A DNA stretch of 64,000 bases from Platycnemis pennipes (GCA_933228895.1 OW121854.1:4281131-4345130), one strand, 5' to 3'. Shown: positions 1 through 11,177, counted from the stretch's first letter. Numbers and translations are program-made. Notes: generated by a model from the letters alone, not told the origin.

Positions 1-124
1 TTTTTGTCAGTCTCTCGATGTACACGTTCTGATGTGCACGTTCTTGTAATCCAAGTACGTACATTAAAGTACTGTTCATTATCTGAACCTGTGAATTACG
101 TTTGTTCTACCTCGGCCTCTAACA
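1..124 (+). repeat. Partial 5' LTR of the copia element
   Basis: Identical to the last 124 bases of the 3' LTR and ends in the canonical CA immediately before the primer-binding site. The first half of this LTR lies left of the window. Confidence 0.95.
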
Positions 125-138
125 GGTTATGGGCCCAG
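125..138 (+). other. Primer-binding site (initiator-tRNA half type)
   Basis: The bases directly after the 5' LTR read ggttatgggcccag. Drosophila copia is known to be primed by an internal half-molecule of initiator methionine tRNA with this type of complement, so this is consistent with copia-like priming rather than 3'-CCA priming. Confidence 0.75.
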
Positions 139-218
139 AGTGTCACGACTGCAATATTAATTAACGTATTCACTTTCCGCATTCTCGCAATATATTTGAA
201 CTTGCGTTTTGAGCGAAA

Positions 219-3200
219 ATGTCGGATAACGAACAGGAACGTTCAAATGCTGCTGCAACTGTTCACCATTCGACACCCGTTGACTTCGCACAGTCGGTGT
301 TCGTTGCACCGGCAGGCGTGCCGGGTATTGAGAAGTTGGAAGGCGAAAGGAACTACAACACGTGGAAATGGCAAATGAAGATGCTACTCATAGATTATGG
401 CATGTGGGAAAGTGTTACTGGTCAGGACATAGATCCAGTCAAAGATCGACGCGCGCTAGCAAAGATCAGCTTGGCTGTAAAACCCGTATGTGCTTCTCAC
501 ATTTACGCCTGTAGCACAGCCAAAGAAGCATGGAATAATCTACAAAAGGCTTTTGGCAGCTCAGGGCTGACTCGTGAACTAATGTTAGAGAGACAGTTAA
601 TGAGAATGCGTTACGAAGATTTTAGTTCCATGTCCGAATACATTAATGGGATCCTTTCCGTTGTGAATCAGCTGGCAGATATCGGCGTCGTTGTCCCTGA
701 TGACAAAGTTGGGAAAATTTTGTTAAGTGGTCTATCGGAGTCTTTTGAGACTTTGGTGCAAGGTTTTGCGTCCACTCACACTGAAGTTAGAAGTGAGGAA
801 GTAAAAAAGCTTTTGATAGAGGAGGACTGTCGAAGAAGTGCCAATGCGTGCGAATCTTCACTAGCATCCGTCAAATTCAGGTCAAGTGCTTCTCATGCCC
901 CTAATTCAAACAAGAAAACTGTTCCCAACAACATTATTTGTCATTACTGTAAGAAAGAAGGACATAAACGACCTCAGTGCACTAAGTGGAAGAGACTGAA
1001 AAACAAAAATTCCTCAAGTTTTCAAGATACATCAAAAAATTCCAAGAAATTTGATGGCAATGATGGCTTAGTTCTCATGACTGCTGCGACATATAGTAGA
1101 ATTAAAATGCCAAAAAATCAGTGGTTCTTCGATAGTGGTGGAAGTCAACATCTAACATCTCGTGGTGATTGGATTGATGACCTCAAAACTTCTGTGAATG
1201 CTGATATCTTAACGGCTAATGGTTCTGTAATGTCATGCCAAGGTGTTGGAAATGTGCCCTTTATTTTTAGTAGTAATAGTTCTCTAGTTAATGGTACAAT
1301 TACTGATGTGTTGCTTTGTAAACAGAGTGCTGCAAATTTATTGTCAGTTTCTAAAATTGCAGAAAAAGGTAAGGTACTTGTGTTTGACAGATATGGTGTT
1401 AATGTGTTTGATGAAAATGAAGTTAACATTACAGGTACAAGTCAGCTTACAGGTAGTGCTGTTGGTGGCATTTATAAATTAGACCAAAATGGAAAAACCA
1501 CAGCAACTGTTTGTGACAATGGAATGCCTAAGATATCTACTATGGCAAGTGCATCTCTTGTATGTCCATCTAAAGGTATTGTCTCTGATATTCCTAAACA
1601 AATTCCTCATGTTGTAGACGATGTGAACAAGGTTTTACCCTTTATGATGAATGTCTCCAATGTATCTAAGGAAATTTGGCATAAAAGGACAGGGCACCTT
1701 AATTACAAATATAAGTTAGATCCCAAATCAAAAGAAGTAATTATGTTGGGATATGGTCCCGGGAAGAAAGGATACAGATTAGGTGATATACATGATCCTA
1801 AAAAGGTTTACATGTCTAGGGAAGTCAAATTTATTGAGACCCTAATGGCTGGTGATATTCCTATTGCAAGTGAAAACAAAGATATGGATAGAAATAAGCT
1901 TGAAATTGACAATAATGTTATCATTTTTTCAGATAGAAATGTTCAAAATGTGGATGCTATGAATGATGTTGGTACTTTGTCAGAAAACAATATTCAAAAT
2001 GCACCTATTGTCAATGATATCCCTAATGTTGCGGGTTGTAATAGACCCTCACGCATGCGACAGCCACCTCGTTGGCATGCTGACTATGACATGTCCTTTC
2101 AGGCTTTGACTGATATGTCTGTCAATATTCCTAAATCGACTAAGGACGCTTTATTGGATCCCTTGTGGAAGTCAGCTATGCAATCCGAATATAATTCTTT
2201 AATGAATCATAGAGTATGGGAACTAGTGGACCGACCATCAGATTGTAACGTTGTAAAATCTAAATGGGTTTTTAAATTAAAAAATGGAAGTTCAGGTGAA
2301 TTTGAAAAGCACAAAGCTCGCCTGGTAGCCCGAGGTTTTTCTCAAACTTATGGGATTGATTTTCATGAAACATTTTCTCCAGTTGTTAGTTACACCACAC
2401 TGAGATTGTTATTTGCGTTTGCTAATGAAATGGATCTGGATATAAGTCACATGGATATAACCACAGCCTTTCTAAATGCAGATCTTAATGAGAAAATATA
2501 CATGGAACAGCCAGAGGGTTTTTCAGTTCCAGGAAAAGTATGTTTATTGCGAAAGAGCATTTATGGATTAAAGCAATCCAGTAGGATGTGGAATAGAAAA
2601 ATTTCTGACGTTATAATTAAAACAGGTTTCAAACAGTTAAAATCTGAATCATGTGTTTATGTGTGTCATAGAAATAAAAATCTTACCATAGTGGCTTTGT
2701 ATGTAGATGATATTTATATATTCTCAAACTGTAAACAAGACAGTAAAATCTTGTGTGATTCACTGTACAAAAACTTTGATGTGAAGTTACTGGGTAATGT
2801 GAAAGATTGTTTGGGAATGCGTGTGATCAGAAAAAGAGAAAAGGGAATTATTTCTCTTGACCAGGCTCAATATGTTAAAAGGCTGTTAGAAAGATTTTGT
2901 ATGACTGATCTTAAACCTGCTCCTACACCTATGGCTGCTGGATTGGTATTGACCAAAGCCACAGATCTCACTTTTATGTATAGTGGAACTGTACCATATC
3001 AGGAAATAATTGGTGGGCTTATGTATTTAGCGGTTAACACGAGGCCTGATATAGCATTTGCAATCAATAAATTAAGTCAGTATAGTACAGCCTATGATGA
3101 GTCTCATTGGTCAGCTATAAAGAGAGTAATGCGTTATCTAATAGGTACTCAGAATCATGGTTTGGTTTATGTTAAATCTGGAAATTTAAATATTAAAGGG

Positions 3201-3665
3201 TATGTTGATGCTTCTTATGGTGGTGTGCCTGGTGATAGATGTTCACAAACAGGTTATATCATGCAACTTGGTACCTCAACTTTTAGTTGGGAATCTGTAA
3301 AACAAAAAACTGTAGCATTATCCAGCACAGAGGCTGAATATTTAGCCATAACTAATGTAGTGAAAGAAGCATGTTTTATTAACAATTTAAGTCAAGAGTT
3401 GGAGCTGAAACTTGGTGTGATAGAAATATTGAATGACAATTTGTCTGCTCAATGTATGGCTGAGAACAAGCAAACTTTGAAACGCAGTAAACATATTGAT
3501 ATAAAACACCATTTTGTTAAAGATGTAATTGGGCGTCAGATTGTAAAAATGAAATACAATCCAACAGATGACTTGGTTGCTGATATTCTCACCAAACCTT
3601 TATGTAAAGAAAAGCATTTATATTTTTCTAGGATTATGAATGTTGTGAACATATATGATGCTTAA
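219..3665 (+). CDS. Copia gag-pol polyprotein lacking the integrase core
   Basis: A 1,148-residue uninterrupted polyprotein. Residues 1 to about 235 are copia Gag; a CX2CX4HX4C zinc knuckle spans residues 241-254. The aspartic protease active site is D305 in an FFDSGGSQH context (usually DSGAS). The gag-pre-integrase motif IWHKRTGHLN starts near 486. It is followed at once by the segment normally found at the C-terminal end of integrase (LDPKSKEV, then GYGPGKKGYRL). The zinc-binding and DDE catalytic integrase core, normally several hundred residues, is therefore missing through an in-frame deletion near nucleotides 1700-1715. Reverse transcriptase begins around residue 683 and has YVDD at 828-831. 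RNase H has D997 and E1038 (SSTEAEY). The start at 219 is the first in-frame ATG after the primer site. Expected lengths for intact copia polyproteins are about 1,400 residues. Confidence 0.95.
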   Translation: MSDNEQERSNAAATVHHSTPVDFAQSVFVAPAGVPGIEKLEGERNYNTWKWQMKMLLIDYGMWESVTGQDIDPVKDRRALAKISLAVKPVCASHIYACSTAKEAWNNLQKAFGSSGLTRELMLERQLMRMRYEDFSSMSEYINGILSVVNQLADIGVVVPDDKVGKILLSGLSESFETLVQGFASTHTEVRSEEVKKLLIEEDCRRSANACESSLASVKFRSSASHAPNSNKKTVPNNIICHYCKKEGHKRPQCTKWKRLKNKNSSSFQDTSKNSKKFDGNDGLVLMTAATYSRIKMPKNQWFFDSGGSQHLTSRGDWIDDLKTSVNADILTANGSVMSCQGVGNVPFIFSSNSSLVNGTITDVLLCKQSAANLLSVSKIAEKGKVLVFDRYGVNVFDENEVNITGTSQLTGSAVGGIYKLDQNGKTTATVCDNGMPKISTMASASLVCPSKGIVSDIPKQIPHVVDDVNKVLPFMMNVSNVSKEIWHKRTGHLNYKYKLDPKSKEVIMLGYGPGKKGYRLGDIHDPKKVYMSREVKFIETLMAGDIPIASENKDMDRNKLEIDNNVIIFSDRNVQNVDAMNDVGTLSENNIQNAPIVNDIPNVAGCNRPSRMRQPPRWHADYDMSFQALTDMSVNIPKSTKDALLDPLWKSAMQSEYNSLMNHRVWELVDRPSDCNVVKSKWVFKLKNGSSGEFEKHKARLVARGFSQTYGIDFHETFSPVVSYTTLRLLFAFANEMDLDISHMDITTAFLNADLNEKIYMEQPEGFSVPGKVCLLRKSIYGLKQSSRMWNRKISDVIIKTGFKQLKSESCVYVCHRNKNLTIVALYVDDIYIFSNCKQDSKILCDSLYKNFDVKLLGNVKDCLGMRVIRKREKGIISLDQAQYVKRLLERFCMTDLKPAPTPMAAGLVLTKATDLTFMYSGTVPYQEIIGGLMYLAVNTRPDIAFAINKLSQYSTAYDESHWSAIKRVMRYLIGTQNHGLVYVKSGNLNIKGYVDASYGGVPGDRCSQTGYIMQLGTSTFSWESVKQKTVALSSTEAEYLAITNVVKEACFINNLSQELELKLGVIEILNDNLSAQCMAENKQTLKRSKHIDIKHHFVKDVIGRQIVKMKYNPTDDLVADILTKPLCKEKHLYFSRIMNVVNIYDA

Positions 3666-3668
3666 TTT

Positions 3669-3677
3669 AAGGGGGTG
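3669..3677 (+). other. Polypurine tract
   Basis: The purine run aagggggtg lies immediately 5' of the TG that opens the 3' LTR and just after the gag-pol stop, the expected place for plus-strand priming. Confidence 0.8.
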
Positions 3678-3926
3678 TGTTGAGTGTTTGTACTTGTTGT
3701 GATATAACTCAAGCATCAATACGTTGTGCAGTTGTTTTCTACTGCTACTATCCTTATTCTTTTGTTCGTGACTCGGCCCATGCCTGGTCAGCTGTCTCTG
3801 TCTTTTTGTCAGTCTCTCGATGTACACGTTCTGATGTGCACGTTCTTGTAATCCAAGTACGTACATTAAAGTACTGTTCATTATCTGAACCTGTGAATTA
3901 CGTTTGTTCTACCTCGGCCTCTAACA
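3678..3926 (+). repeat. 3' LTR, 249 bp
   Basis: Begins TGTTGAG and ends CTAACA (TG...CA). The distal 124 bases equal the visible 5' LTR. Short LTRs of about 250 bp are typical of copia-type elements. Confidence 0.92.
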
Positions 3927-5629
3927 GATCCAAGGAGTGGCAAAAACATGGTTGACTTAGTTCAGTCATTTTACCAAAATGACGAGTATTCCCACTTATG
4001 CCGGGAATGAAAGATAAGGTGAGTGTGTCCAAAAATGTCCACATGCAAAAGAGGTTACTACTAAGTAACCTAAATGAGCTCTATGCAGCTTTTAAATTTG
4101 AATACTCACATGTAAAAATAGGGTTTTCTGTCTGTTGCAACCTAAATGGTGTGTGTTGGCAGGCTCCTCTGGAACCCATTCTATATGTGTCTGTGCTATC
4201 CATCAGAATGTATCACTTCTTCTCCATGCATGCCTCATAGAGGAGACCTATAGCAACCTATTTGATTACTTGGTATGTTCCAAAGATAACAGGGATTGCA
4301 TGTTACGACACTGTTCAGAATGTATGTCAGACAAACGATTGAAGGAACATCTGCAAAGTAAATTTGAGGAATGGGACCCTGAAGATGAAGTGACATACAG
4401 TGCATGGGTGACTACAGATCGGACCCAACAAATAAGGTTGACAGTGACTCTGGATGAATACATCAATAGTCTGGTGAACAAACTGGAAAAACTTCTACCA
4501 CATTCCTTTATAACCAAATCCCAGGCGAGATACCTGAAAGAACTAAAAAAATAACCTACAGCCAGATGAAGCTATTTTTTTGCTGGATTTCAGTGAAAAC
4601 TACCGTTATGTGATACAAGATGAGGTTCAGGGTCATCACTGGAATCAGGATAATTGTTCCCTTCATCCAGTGGTAATTTATACTCATGGACAGCCACTGA
4701 AAGACCTCAATGTGTCAAGTTTGTGTGTTATTTCTGACGATCTTGAACATGATGTAGCTTTCGTATTCGAAACACAAAAAATAGTCACTCTGTTTTTAAA
4801 GGATAAGTTCCCCGAAGTAAAAAAAATTCAATATTTCAGTGATGGTTGTGCTGGCCAGGACAAGAACTGTAAAAACTTTATAAACCTGTGCCATCATCAC
4901 CTGGACTTTGACTTACATTTTTCTTGGTCATTTTTTGCAACCAGTCATGGGAAATCTCCAAGTGATGGAATAGGAGGAACAGTAAAGCGAATTCTTACCA
5001 GAGAAAGTCTTCAACGAGATCTAGGTAACACAGTGACTTCCATTGAAAATGTGTATGAGTTCTGCAAGTACAAAGTGGATAAAATTTCATTCTTCGTTTT
5101 AAAAAAAGAGCAATTATCAATGATTCGGCAACAATTAGAAACTCGCTGGTGCCATGCAAAAACAATCCTTGGTACACGTAGCTACCATTCTTTTATTCCA
5201 ATTTCAAAAAACATTATTGCGACAAAAAAAATTAGCTTTGATACCACTTACAGTTCTGTCCACAATTTCTTGGTAAAGCCAAGTTAGGAACAAATTATGA
5301 CAAAAATTTGTACTAATTCTTTTGTGGCCTGCTTGTACGACAATCACTGGTTTTTTGGGCTAGTTATGTCAAAGGATGTTGATCAATGTGATATAAAAGT
5401 GAAATTCTTGCATCCTTATGGGACTGCAAGATCATTTTACTGGTCTAAAGAGAAAGAAGATATATGCCATGTTCCTGAAAATAATGTCATTTGTAATGTG
5501 GAAACCTCTACCACAAAAGACTCAGGACCAATGTATTACTTCTCAGAGAAAGACATTGAATGTGCGAACCAACGGCTGTTGAATTTAAAAGGAAAACTTG
5601 GAATTACCACTACTGGGAAAGAAATGTAG
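3927..5629 (+). pseudogene. Decayed transposon-associated protein (SDG / FFATSHGK / DGIGGTVKR family)
   Basis: Reading across frames gives one continuous protein relic. The pieces are about 3945-4000 (VQSFYQNDEYSHL), 3998-4130 (QKRLLLSNLNELYAAFK), 4135-4554 (CVLAGSSGTHSICVCAIHQN), 4560-5284 and 5288-5629. Frame changes fall near 4000, 4135 and 4555, and an in-frame TAG is at 5285-5287. Conserved stretches are YFSDGCAGQDKN near 4832, the FFATSHGK box near 4935 with DGIGGTVKR after it, and a C-terminal HPYGTARSFYW box near 5415. I recognise these from a multi-copy uncharacterised protein family found in insects and cnidarians that behaves like transposon cargo, but I cannot name the transposon class. 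The N-terminal part would lie left of the copia insertion, outside the window. It is not functional as it stands. Confidence 0.7.
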
Positions 5630-6835
5630 CACTAGTGTCAACTGAAATATTAGCTTTCTCAGAGATAAGCCACAGTCAAGACCTTGCATACTGTGCTATT
5701 TAACCACTAACAATGCACAGACATTTAAAAGTGATTGTATTGTGATTGTTGATTCATAAGTTGCGACTGTCATCCAACATTAATCAAGTAAAACACATTA
5801 GTGAAGTTTTTGTCAATACAAAATGGAGAAAGTTAACTTGGAATGACATGCATCCTGTATTTTGTGTTCTGTAAAGCAACAATCAAGTTATCCCCAGCAA
5901 TGATGGGTAAGTGCTACGAATTCCTTAAAATATTCTATTTAAAAAAATATATTTTTCTTATCAGGAGATAAACAACCTGCACATAAAAAATATGTTTTTA
6001 TTTTTGCACTTATTATGTACTAGATTCATGTCATGAATATTTGTTTAGACATGGAAAACAGTTAACACAAGCATTTCATCACACTTGAAGGAAGACCCAA
6101 CACTGACTACCAGAGTCGTGAAAAGGAAATTTTTTTGGTACATCAAAATTTTTTTTAACAACAAAGCAAGCAAAAATCCATGAATTTTATTTTTACAGGT
6201 GGTGGGTCATATCTTAAGGAATATTAGAAAAAATAATTTAGCTTGATTCACATATTGCCTTAGGTCAAAATTTGATGTGTTATAGAACCATGTTTTTGAC
6301 GCAAAATTTTCTAAAATCTTATGAAACATATGAATTTAGAGAATTTTCAATATCCCTTAGGACATTTTTCAATTAGTATTTGGAATCCTCATGACTTCTA
6401 TAGTGAACCTGCAAATTTTCATAAGAATTGGATGAAAAGTATGGCTGAGACAAATTATTTCCCTCTGGAGGTACAAGTGCCTTTGGAGACCGCATTCATT
6501 GAAAAACTGCAGTTTCACCCAAACTTCAAATGGTCGTGAAAAAAAAAACTATTAGAGATAGCCAAGAAATATTTTACACTGTTTCATTCCTACATGGAAG
6601 GATGAAAATTGCCAAGTTTCATCCAAATCTGAGTCGGTGGGTGTCATGCCTGGATGAACTGACATGGAATGACCCACATAGAAGCATAATTTGTATTAAT
6701 TGAGTCTAACCCCATAAGCATCTCCTGCAGTAATCAACACACTTTTTACACAATTAACCCACACGAATCCAATGCCAATTCAGCACTCACTTTTCACCGC
6801 TTCTTCCAGAGAAAGTAATGACATTATAAAAACAT
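5630..6835. other. AT-rich stretch, probable remainder of the decayed transposon and Mad2 intron 4
   Basis: No coding sequence is supported here on either strand. The stretch around 6340-6690 reads like a transposon 3' region and fits the tail of the element that carries the 3927-5629 relic, but its terminus was not found. I searched it for the missing last Mad2 exon and saw no match. Confidence 0.4.
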
Positions 6836-6841
6836 ACTTAC

Positions 6842-7921
6842 AAACACAATCTAGTAACGGTAAAAAAGTCACAGAGGCTGTGATTTGCCTGATGACATCT
6901 TGTATTTCCTTCTGTATGTCCTTCAACGGTTTATTTCCGACTTCTGGAGCGCTGAATGAGAAATATTATGACTTAGTACTCAAGTTCAACATTGATCAAT
7001 AATAAGTTTCCCAAGAAACGGAATAAAATTCTGAAGTGTCATACCCATCGCTGCCTTTAGTTCCTTCATATTTGACACAAAAATCCCACCTCTCCAGAAC
7101 CTCTTTGGTATTGACACTCGTAATCACCATAGTTAGTTTGTTAACTTTCTTTTCTACCAGCCACTCTAAAAAAGAATAGAGAAACAATGAGAAAACTTTG
7201 GATATTGGGAATTGAGAAAAAATGGATATTAATATTTTTCGAATACGAAAAGATTCCTCAATTTCTTTTAAGTTAAACGCTTATTATTTCCTCTCAGCAA
7301 CACTTAATTCATCGAAAGCTAACGTATTACACAGATTAGACGCGGTGTACGAAAATGGAACCTGCAAGTAATAATTCTTCTACTTCTTACAATCAGCAAA
7401 ACATAAGTTACAGCCTGTAATGGTGAGAATATGTCACCTTTTATTTGATCCAATACGGCGTCCAAAAACTTTTTTATTCCTTCATCTGATGAAGTGAGTA
7501 TTGTCAGTCCATATTTGACAGAATGATTAAATGTCTCCGATGGATATATACCTCTCTGAAAAAGTATACTATTGATTCCATAATCTGAAATTTAGTGACA
7601 GAAAGATAAATGGGCACATATTGCCGGCAATGATCACAGAGATTCAAATGTTGATACTTTCAACGTCGATAATCAAATGCATAATACACAAACCATCACA
7701 ACTCAGTGCCAATTAAAACCTTGCATTACTGAGTCACAAACTTCGCTTAATTTCATCACAGGAAATCGAATGACTACATGACAGTCACGCCGGCCTAAAG
7801 GCTAATTATGAAAAAATCTCTTGTATGACGAAAAAGGATACTTACATAGGTATTCCGCTACTATTTCAGCAGATCCACGAAGTGTAATTTCGTTGCTTGT
7901 TTTCTGCTGTACACCAGACAT
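6842..7921 (-). CDS. Mad2: Spindle assembly checkpoint protein MAD2, exons 1-4 (last exon not in window)
   Basis: MAD2 is a HORMA-domain protein that binds MAD1 and CDC20 at unattached kinetochores and blocks the anaphase-promoting complex. Four exons on the minus strand are 7921-7846, 7584-7438, 7165-7045 and 6951-6842, all with GT donors and AG acceptors. Codon phases agree across every junction and give 151 residues plus one base. Recognisable blocks are ITLRGSAEIVAEYL, YGINSILFQRGIYPSETF, EWLVEKKVNKL, TKEVLERWDF and IQDVIRQITASVTFLPLLD, closely resembling human and Drosophila MAD2. The start is the first ATG, 11 residues before ITLRGSAEIV, as in relatives. Exon 4 ends at a good GTAAGT donor. 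The remaining ~50 residues (the safety-belt end) are not seen between 1 and 6841, which holds transposons, so the last exon is probably left of the window or lost. Introns are 261, 272 and 93 bp. Confidence 0.93.
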
Positions 7922-9126
7922 TTTTAATATTGTAATTAAATCTTAAGGTAAGGCTTCTTTTTAAAGCAACCACGTTATGGCGGCAACTTACAGCTCCTAC
8001 AAACAAGCAACTGCTACGTTAATTCTTTTGTCTGACCGCCAGGATGTCGCCACATTTTCTCTCTTTTATCGTGATAGTCATGGAAAATAGTCAGAATCAG
8101 CTGAATCTTTTTTTTTTGTTTTATTAACTTTTGATCTGAATTATTTTAAAAGATATTAAGATTTTATTTTAAGGAACATATGATACCCCGTGCAAAATAT
8201 TTTGTGATTACTTCACTTCGACTATTTGAATCGATTCGACCATTGCGTCGAAAAAGTTAAACTCATTTTGAATCTTACTTTTGGGCGGGATGTGATTATA
8301 GCTCTTGTTAAGTGATTTTTCTCCATGAATACGGAGGATGATGACGAAATAGATGTAATTTGCAATTCTATTTCATTGACTGACTGAATTTCTCGAGGTA
8401 CTTGAAGTTTTGTGGCAATTGCCACGAATAAGATAGATATAGTTCGCTCGATTTAGTCTGCTGGCAGTTAATTTTTGCCCGGAATTTTAATCTATTGAAA
8501 ATTTATAGCGGTGAAGGTATCTCCTAAGTATTTGTAGTAGTTGGAGAAATATTTTGAAATTTATGGGATACTTTGTGACCTATGACAAAAGACTACTGGG
8601 AAAGTTTCGTTTGTCGTGTAACATACTTGAAATATAGTGTCAATGTGGACTATAGAGAATTACATTATTCAATTTAATGCGTATGAAAAAAACATATAAA
8701 TGAAAATTACAAATTCATAACGAAGACAATTTTCTAATAACTTGGCAAAGAAAGCATAATGCATTACAAGAATAGTCAATTTTCCCATTTTGACTTATGC
8801 CAAAGGATTTCACATTCTGCAGACCAATATGGCTTGGTGATATAAGTATTTGTTTGGTAGGGACTGTGTAAACTACACTTTAAAATATTATCCAGGATTG
8901 ACTCCATTCTGATTCTACGTCCAAAGCTCCCAATACTATGCTAAGGATATCTACAAGTAGGTAGCACGAGCTACATAGTACCTATAGGTACCTACTTCTC
9001 TATTCGTGTAATGATTTCTTTTTGGGCTCTATCCGTTTTTCATTCTGATGATATGCTCTACCTTAGTTTATAATTATATATGTTTATTGCTAAAGGTTCT
9101 AGGCATATAAAAAATCAGTGTTTAAG
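7922..9126. other. Mad2 upstream intergenic region
   Basis: AT-rich; no ORF or known repeat supported. The Mad2 promoter and 5' untranslated region should lie in the first few hundred bases (minus strand), but I see no clear TATA box or named element. Confidence 0.4.
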
Positions 9127-9298
9127 TAACCCTGAAGGTTGATTTTTAATAGGTGAGGGTAGAGCTCACCCCATACTAAGGTGTGTACAATTCACACATT
9201 CAGGGTAGGGGGGCCAGTTCCTTTCCCTGGGCCACTTGCGGTTTCCTACCAAGTTCCGACACACAGAAAATGGAACTGCGAGGATTTTTAGATGGGGG
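9127..9298 (-). mobile_element. SINE-A copy 2, 3' body (split by the element at 9301-13545)
   Basis: In reverse complement this matches the body of the SINE at 48666-48930: the AAAATCCTCG stretch, the GGCCCAGGGAAAG stretch, then CCTCACCTAT and AACCTTC near the 3' end. The matching tRNA-like head is found 4.2 kb away at 13548-13648, in the same orientation and ending exactly where this part begins. Confidence 0.8.
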
Positions 9299-9339
9299 TA
9301 CCCTGGGGATTGTACGAGTTGAAACGAGTTAGAGTGAAC

Positions 9340-9985
9340 TAGCATGGTTTTACAAGGTTTCAAATCGGTTTAACTCGTTCTTTAAACTCGTTTCAAGTCG
9401 GTTATGGCCGCTTTTTGCTTGCTTTACCTCGTGCGTTGACTTCGTATAACCACGATTGATGTCGTATCAACCAGTAGCTGTCGTTTCTGGGTAGCTTGAT
9501 CCTTCTCGAGTCATCTCGTCTTATGTAGAGAGGAAGTGGTTGTTTCATCTCGTAATGCATGGTTTCAGTTGGTAACACGCTACCTCGTTTCACGTTGTAT
9601 TAACTCGTTTCAACTGTGCAAGAATCAACTCGTCTTACGTAGCAATAACCCGTTTTATCTAGAACAAACAACCTCGATTCATCTCGCATTACCTAGTTTG
9701 ACGTGTACGAAAAGCAACTCGTTCGATCTAGCTTTAGCCTGTTTCAACTGGTTTCAGCTAGTAACGCGCTACCTCGTTTCACATTGTATTAACTCGTTTC
9801 AACTGTGCAAGAATCAACTCGTCTTACCTAGCACTATCCCGTTTTATGTAGAACAGACTACCTTGATTCATATCGTATTACCTCGTTTAACCTGTACGAG
9901 AAGCAACTTGTTTAAACTCGCACTATCCTATTTCACCTAGTAACACGCTACCTCGTTTCACATTGCATTACCTTTTTCACACGAA
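9340..9985. repeat. Left subterminal array of CTCGTTT-type motifs (~185-bp higher-order period)
   Basis: Many copies of CTCGTTTCA, CTCGTCTTAC and CTCGATTCA occur here. The block containing CGCTACCTCGTTTCA starts near 9578, 9767 and 9946, spacings of 189 and 179 bp, so about three higher-order units. The motif is the reverse complement of the AACGAG word that fills the right end. Confidence 0.85.
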
Positions 9986-10746
9986 ATCATGGTTTCAACT
10001 GGACCCCCAGACCCCGCGTCGCATCAAGCCCTCTGGTTTGAACCTGGTTCCTCATTGACGTCGCTTCACAGTATATCTACCATCTTGATAACAAAGAGTT
10101 TCAACTGGAACCCCATACCTAATTTCACACGGTATCAACTCCTTAGAACCAGAATCCGTCACCTCCTTGCATCACTTCACTTCCTACTGACCTGAACACA
10201 GCAATAAACACAACTGGAATACATTATTCAGCCGTACATTTCATTGACTAACCTGTACAGATACAAGATTAATTATCCCCAATGTCACAACTACTTCCAA
10301 CTGCATTCATCGAAAATTACTTCTATTCCACTCATTTTGAGATACTAATTTGAACCAAAATTATCCCTTATTCCAAGATGTATCTAATATTATTTACAAC
10401 GAATTGCCTCAACATTGATCACCGAGTTGCACCTAAAGCACCAGTAAAACAAAATTTCACTGATCATAATATCATGCACTTAAACACCCTTGGGGAATGA
10501 ACACTACGTGCTTCATGAGAGATCACCAAAAACCAAGCACTTCGTTGTATAAAAGCAATACAGGATGCGCATAAGGAATAAGTTACCACAATGATACACC
10601 TACATCAACAAATGTGGATTTGAAAATACGAAATAGGCAAGAGGAGATTAAGAAACAAATCAAAAAATTTACAAAAGAAGTATTAGGCATCTTTATTAAA
10701 CTTTTTTTCCAGTTCAAGTCTTGAATTGTTGAGCATATATATGCCC

Positions 10747-11177
10747 TCACACTTTTAGCTTCTCGCCCCGGCAAAACCTCGTCGGTTCCTCTTCTTTTAA
10801 GACAATCCACATAGCAATCTGCAAAGATAAATGCATAAGTAACTCTGGTATCCCATGCAGCATTTCCGCTGGTAGAAAACAACAAAATATTTGGATTACC
10901 ACACAAAGAATTAATCCAATGATTTCTTAAATACCAATAGAGTATGACAAAGCGTACATATTTAAATGTGCCTCGAAATATAATTATTAGGGTACTTAAA
11001 TGTAATTCCTACTAATTTCGGGATATTCAAAATAGGAGAACAGCTTACCTGTCGTGCATAAAATACACAAAATACAATGGCAGGCCGGAGATAACTGAAA
11101 CAGCGAAATCCATTGGATAAATTAGACGATTTGTTTACAAAATACTGTGACATGAATTCCCATTCGAAACTGGACAT
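10747..11177 (-). CDS. Candidate two-exon small membrane protein (66 aa) carried inside the TIR element
   Basis: Not recognised. Minus-strand exon 11177-11049 starts with ATG and ends at an excellent donor (ACAG then GTAAGC). An acceptor TTTGCAG lies at 10825-10819, and exon 10818-10747 stays open for 23 codons to TGA. The joined product is 66 residues with one hydrophobic stretch spanning the junction (YLRPAIVFCVFYARQ then IAMWIVL), followed by an acidic-basic tail. Upstream on the same strand are another good donor (GGAG then GTAAGT at 11273) and a TATAAAA at 11517-11511, as if a non-coding first exon exists. This looks like a captured gene or a chance arrangement. The intron, at 230 bp, is plausible. 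Without transcript data it remains a weak call. Confidence 0.3.

Larger units (their letters stand above)
1..3926 (+). mobile_element. Ty1/copia LTR retrotransposon, integrase-core deleted, 5' LTR truncated by window
   Basis: Complete internal region and 3' LTR of a copia-superfamily element; the window starts inside the 5' LTR. The order is partial LTR (1-124), primer-binding site (125-138), one gag-pol ORF (219-3665), polypurine tract (3669-3677) and 3' LTR (3678-3926). The 124 visible bases of the 5' LTR match 3803-3926 without a difference that I can see, so insertion was recent. It lies within an older decayed transposon-like gene that resumes at 3927. The 5-bp target duplication cannot be tested because the left flank is outside the window; the right flank starts gatcc. 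Gag, protease, RT and RNase H are present but the integrase catalytic core is absent, so the copy should depend on an intact relative for integration. Confidence 0.95.

Noticed and set aside
6772..7002. 76-codon open frame on plus
   Set aside because: It is the antisense of Mad2 exon 4.
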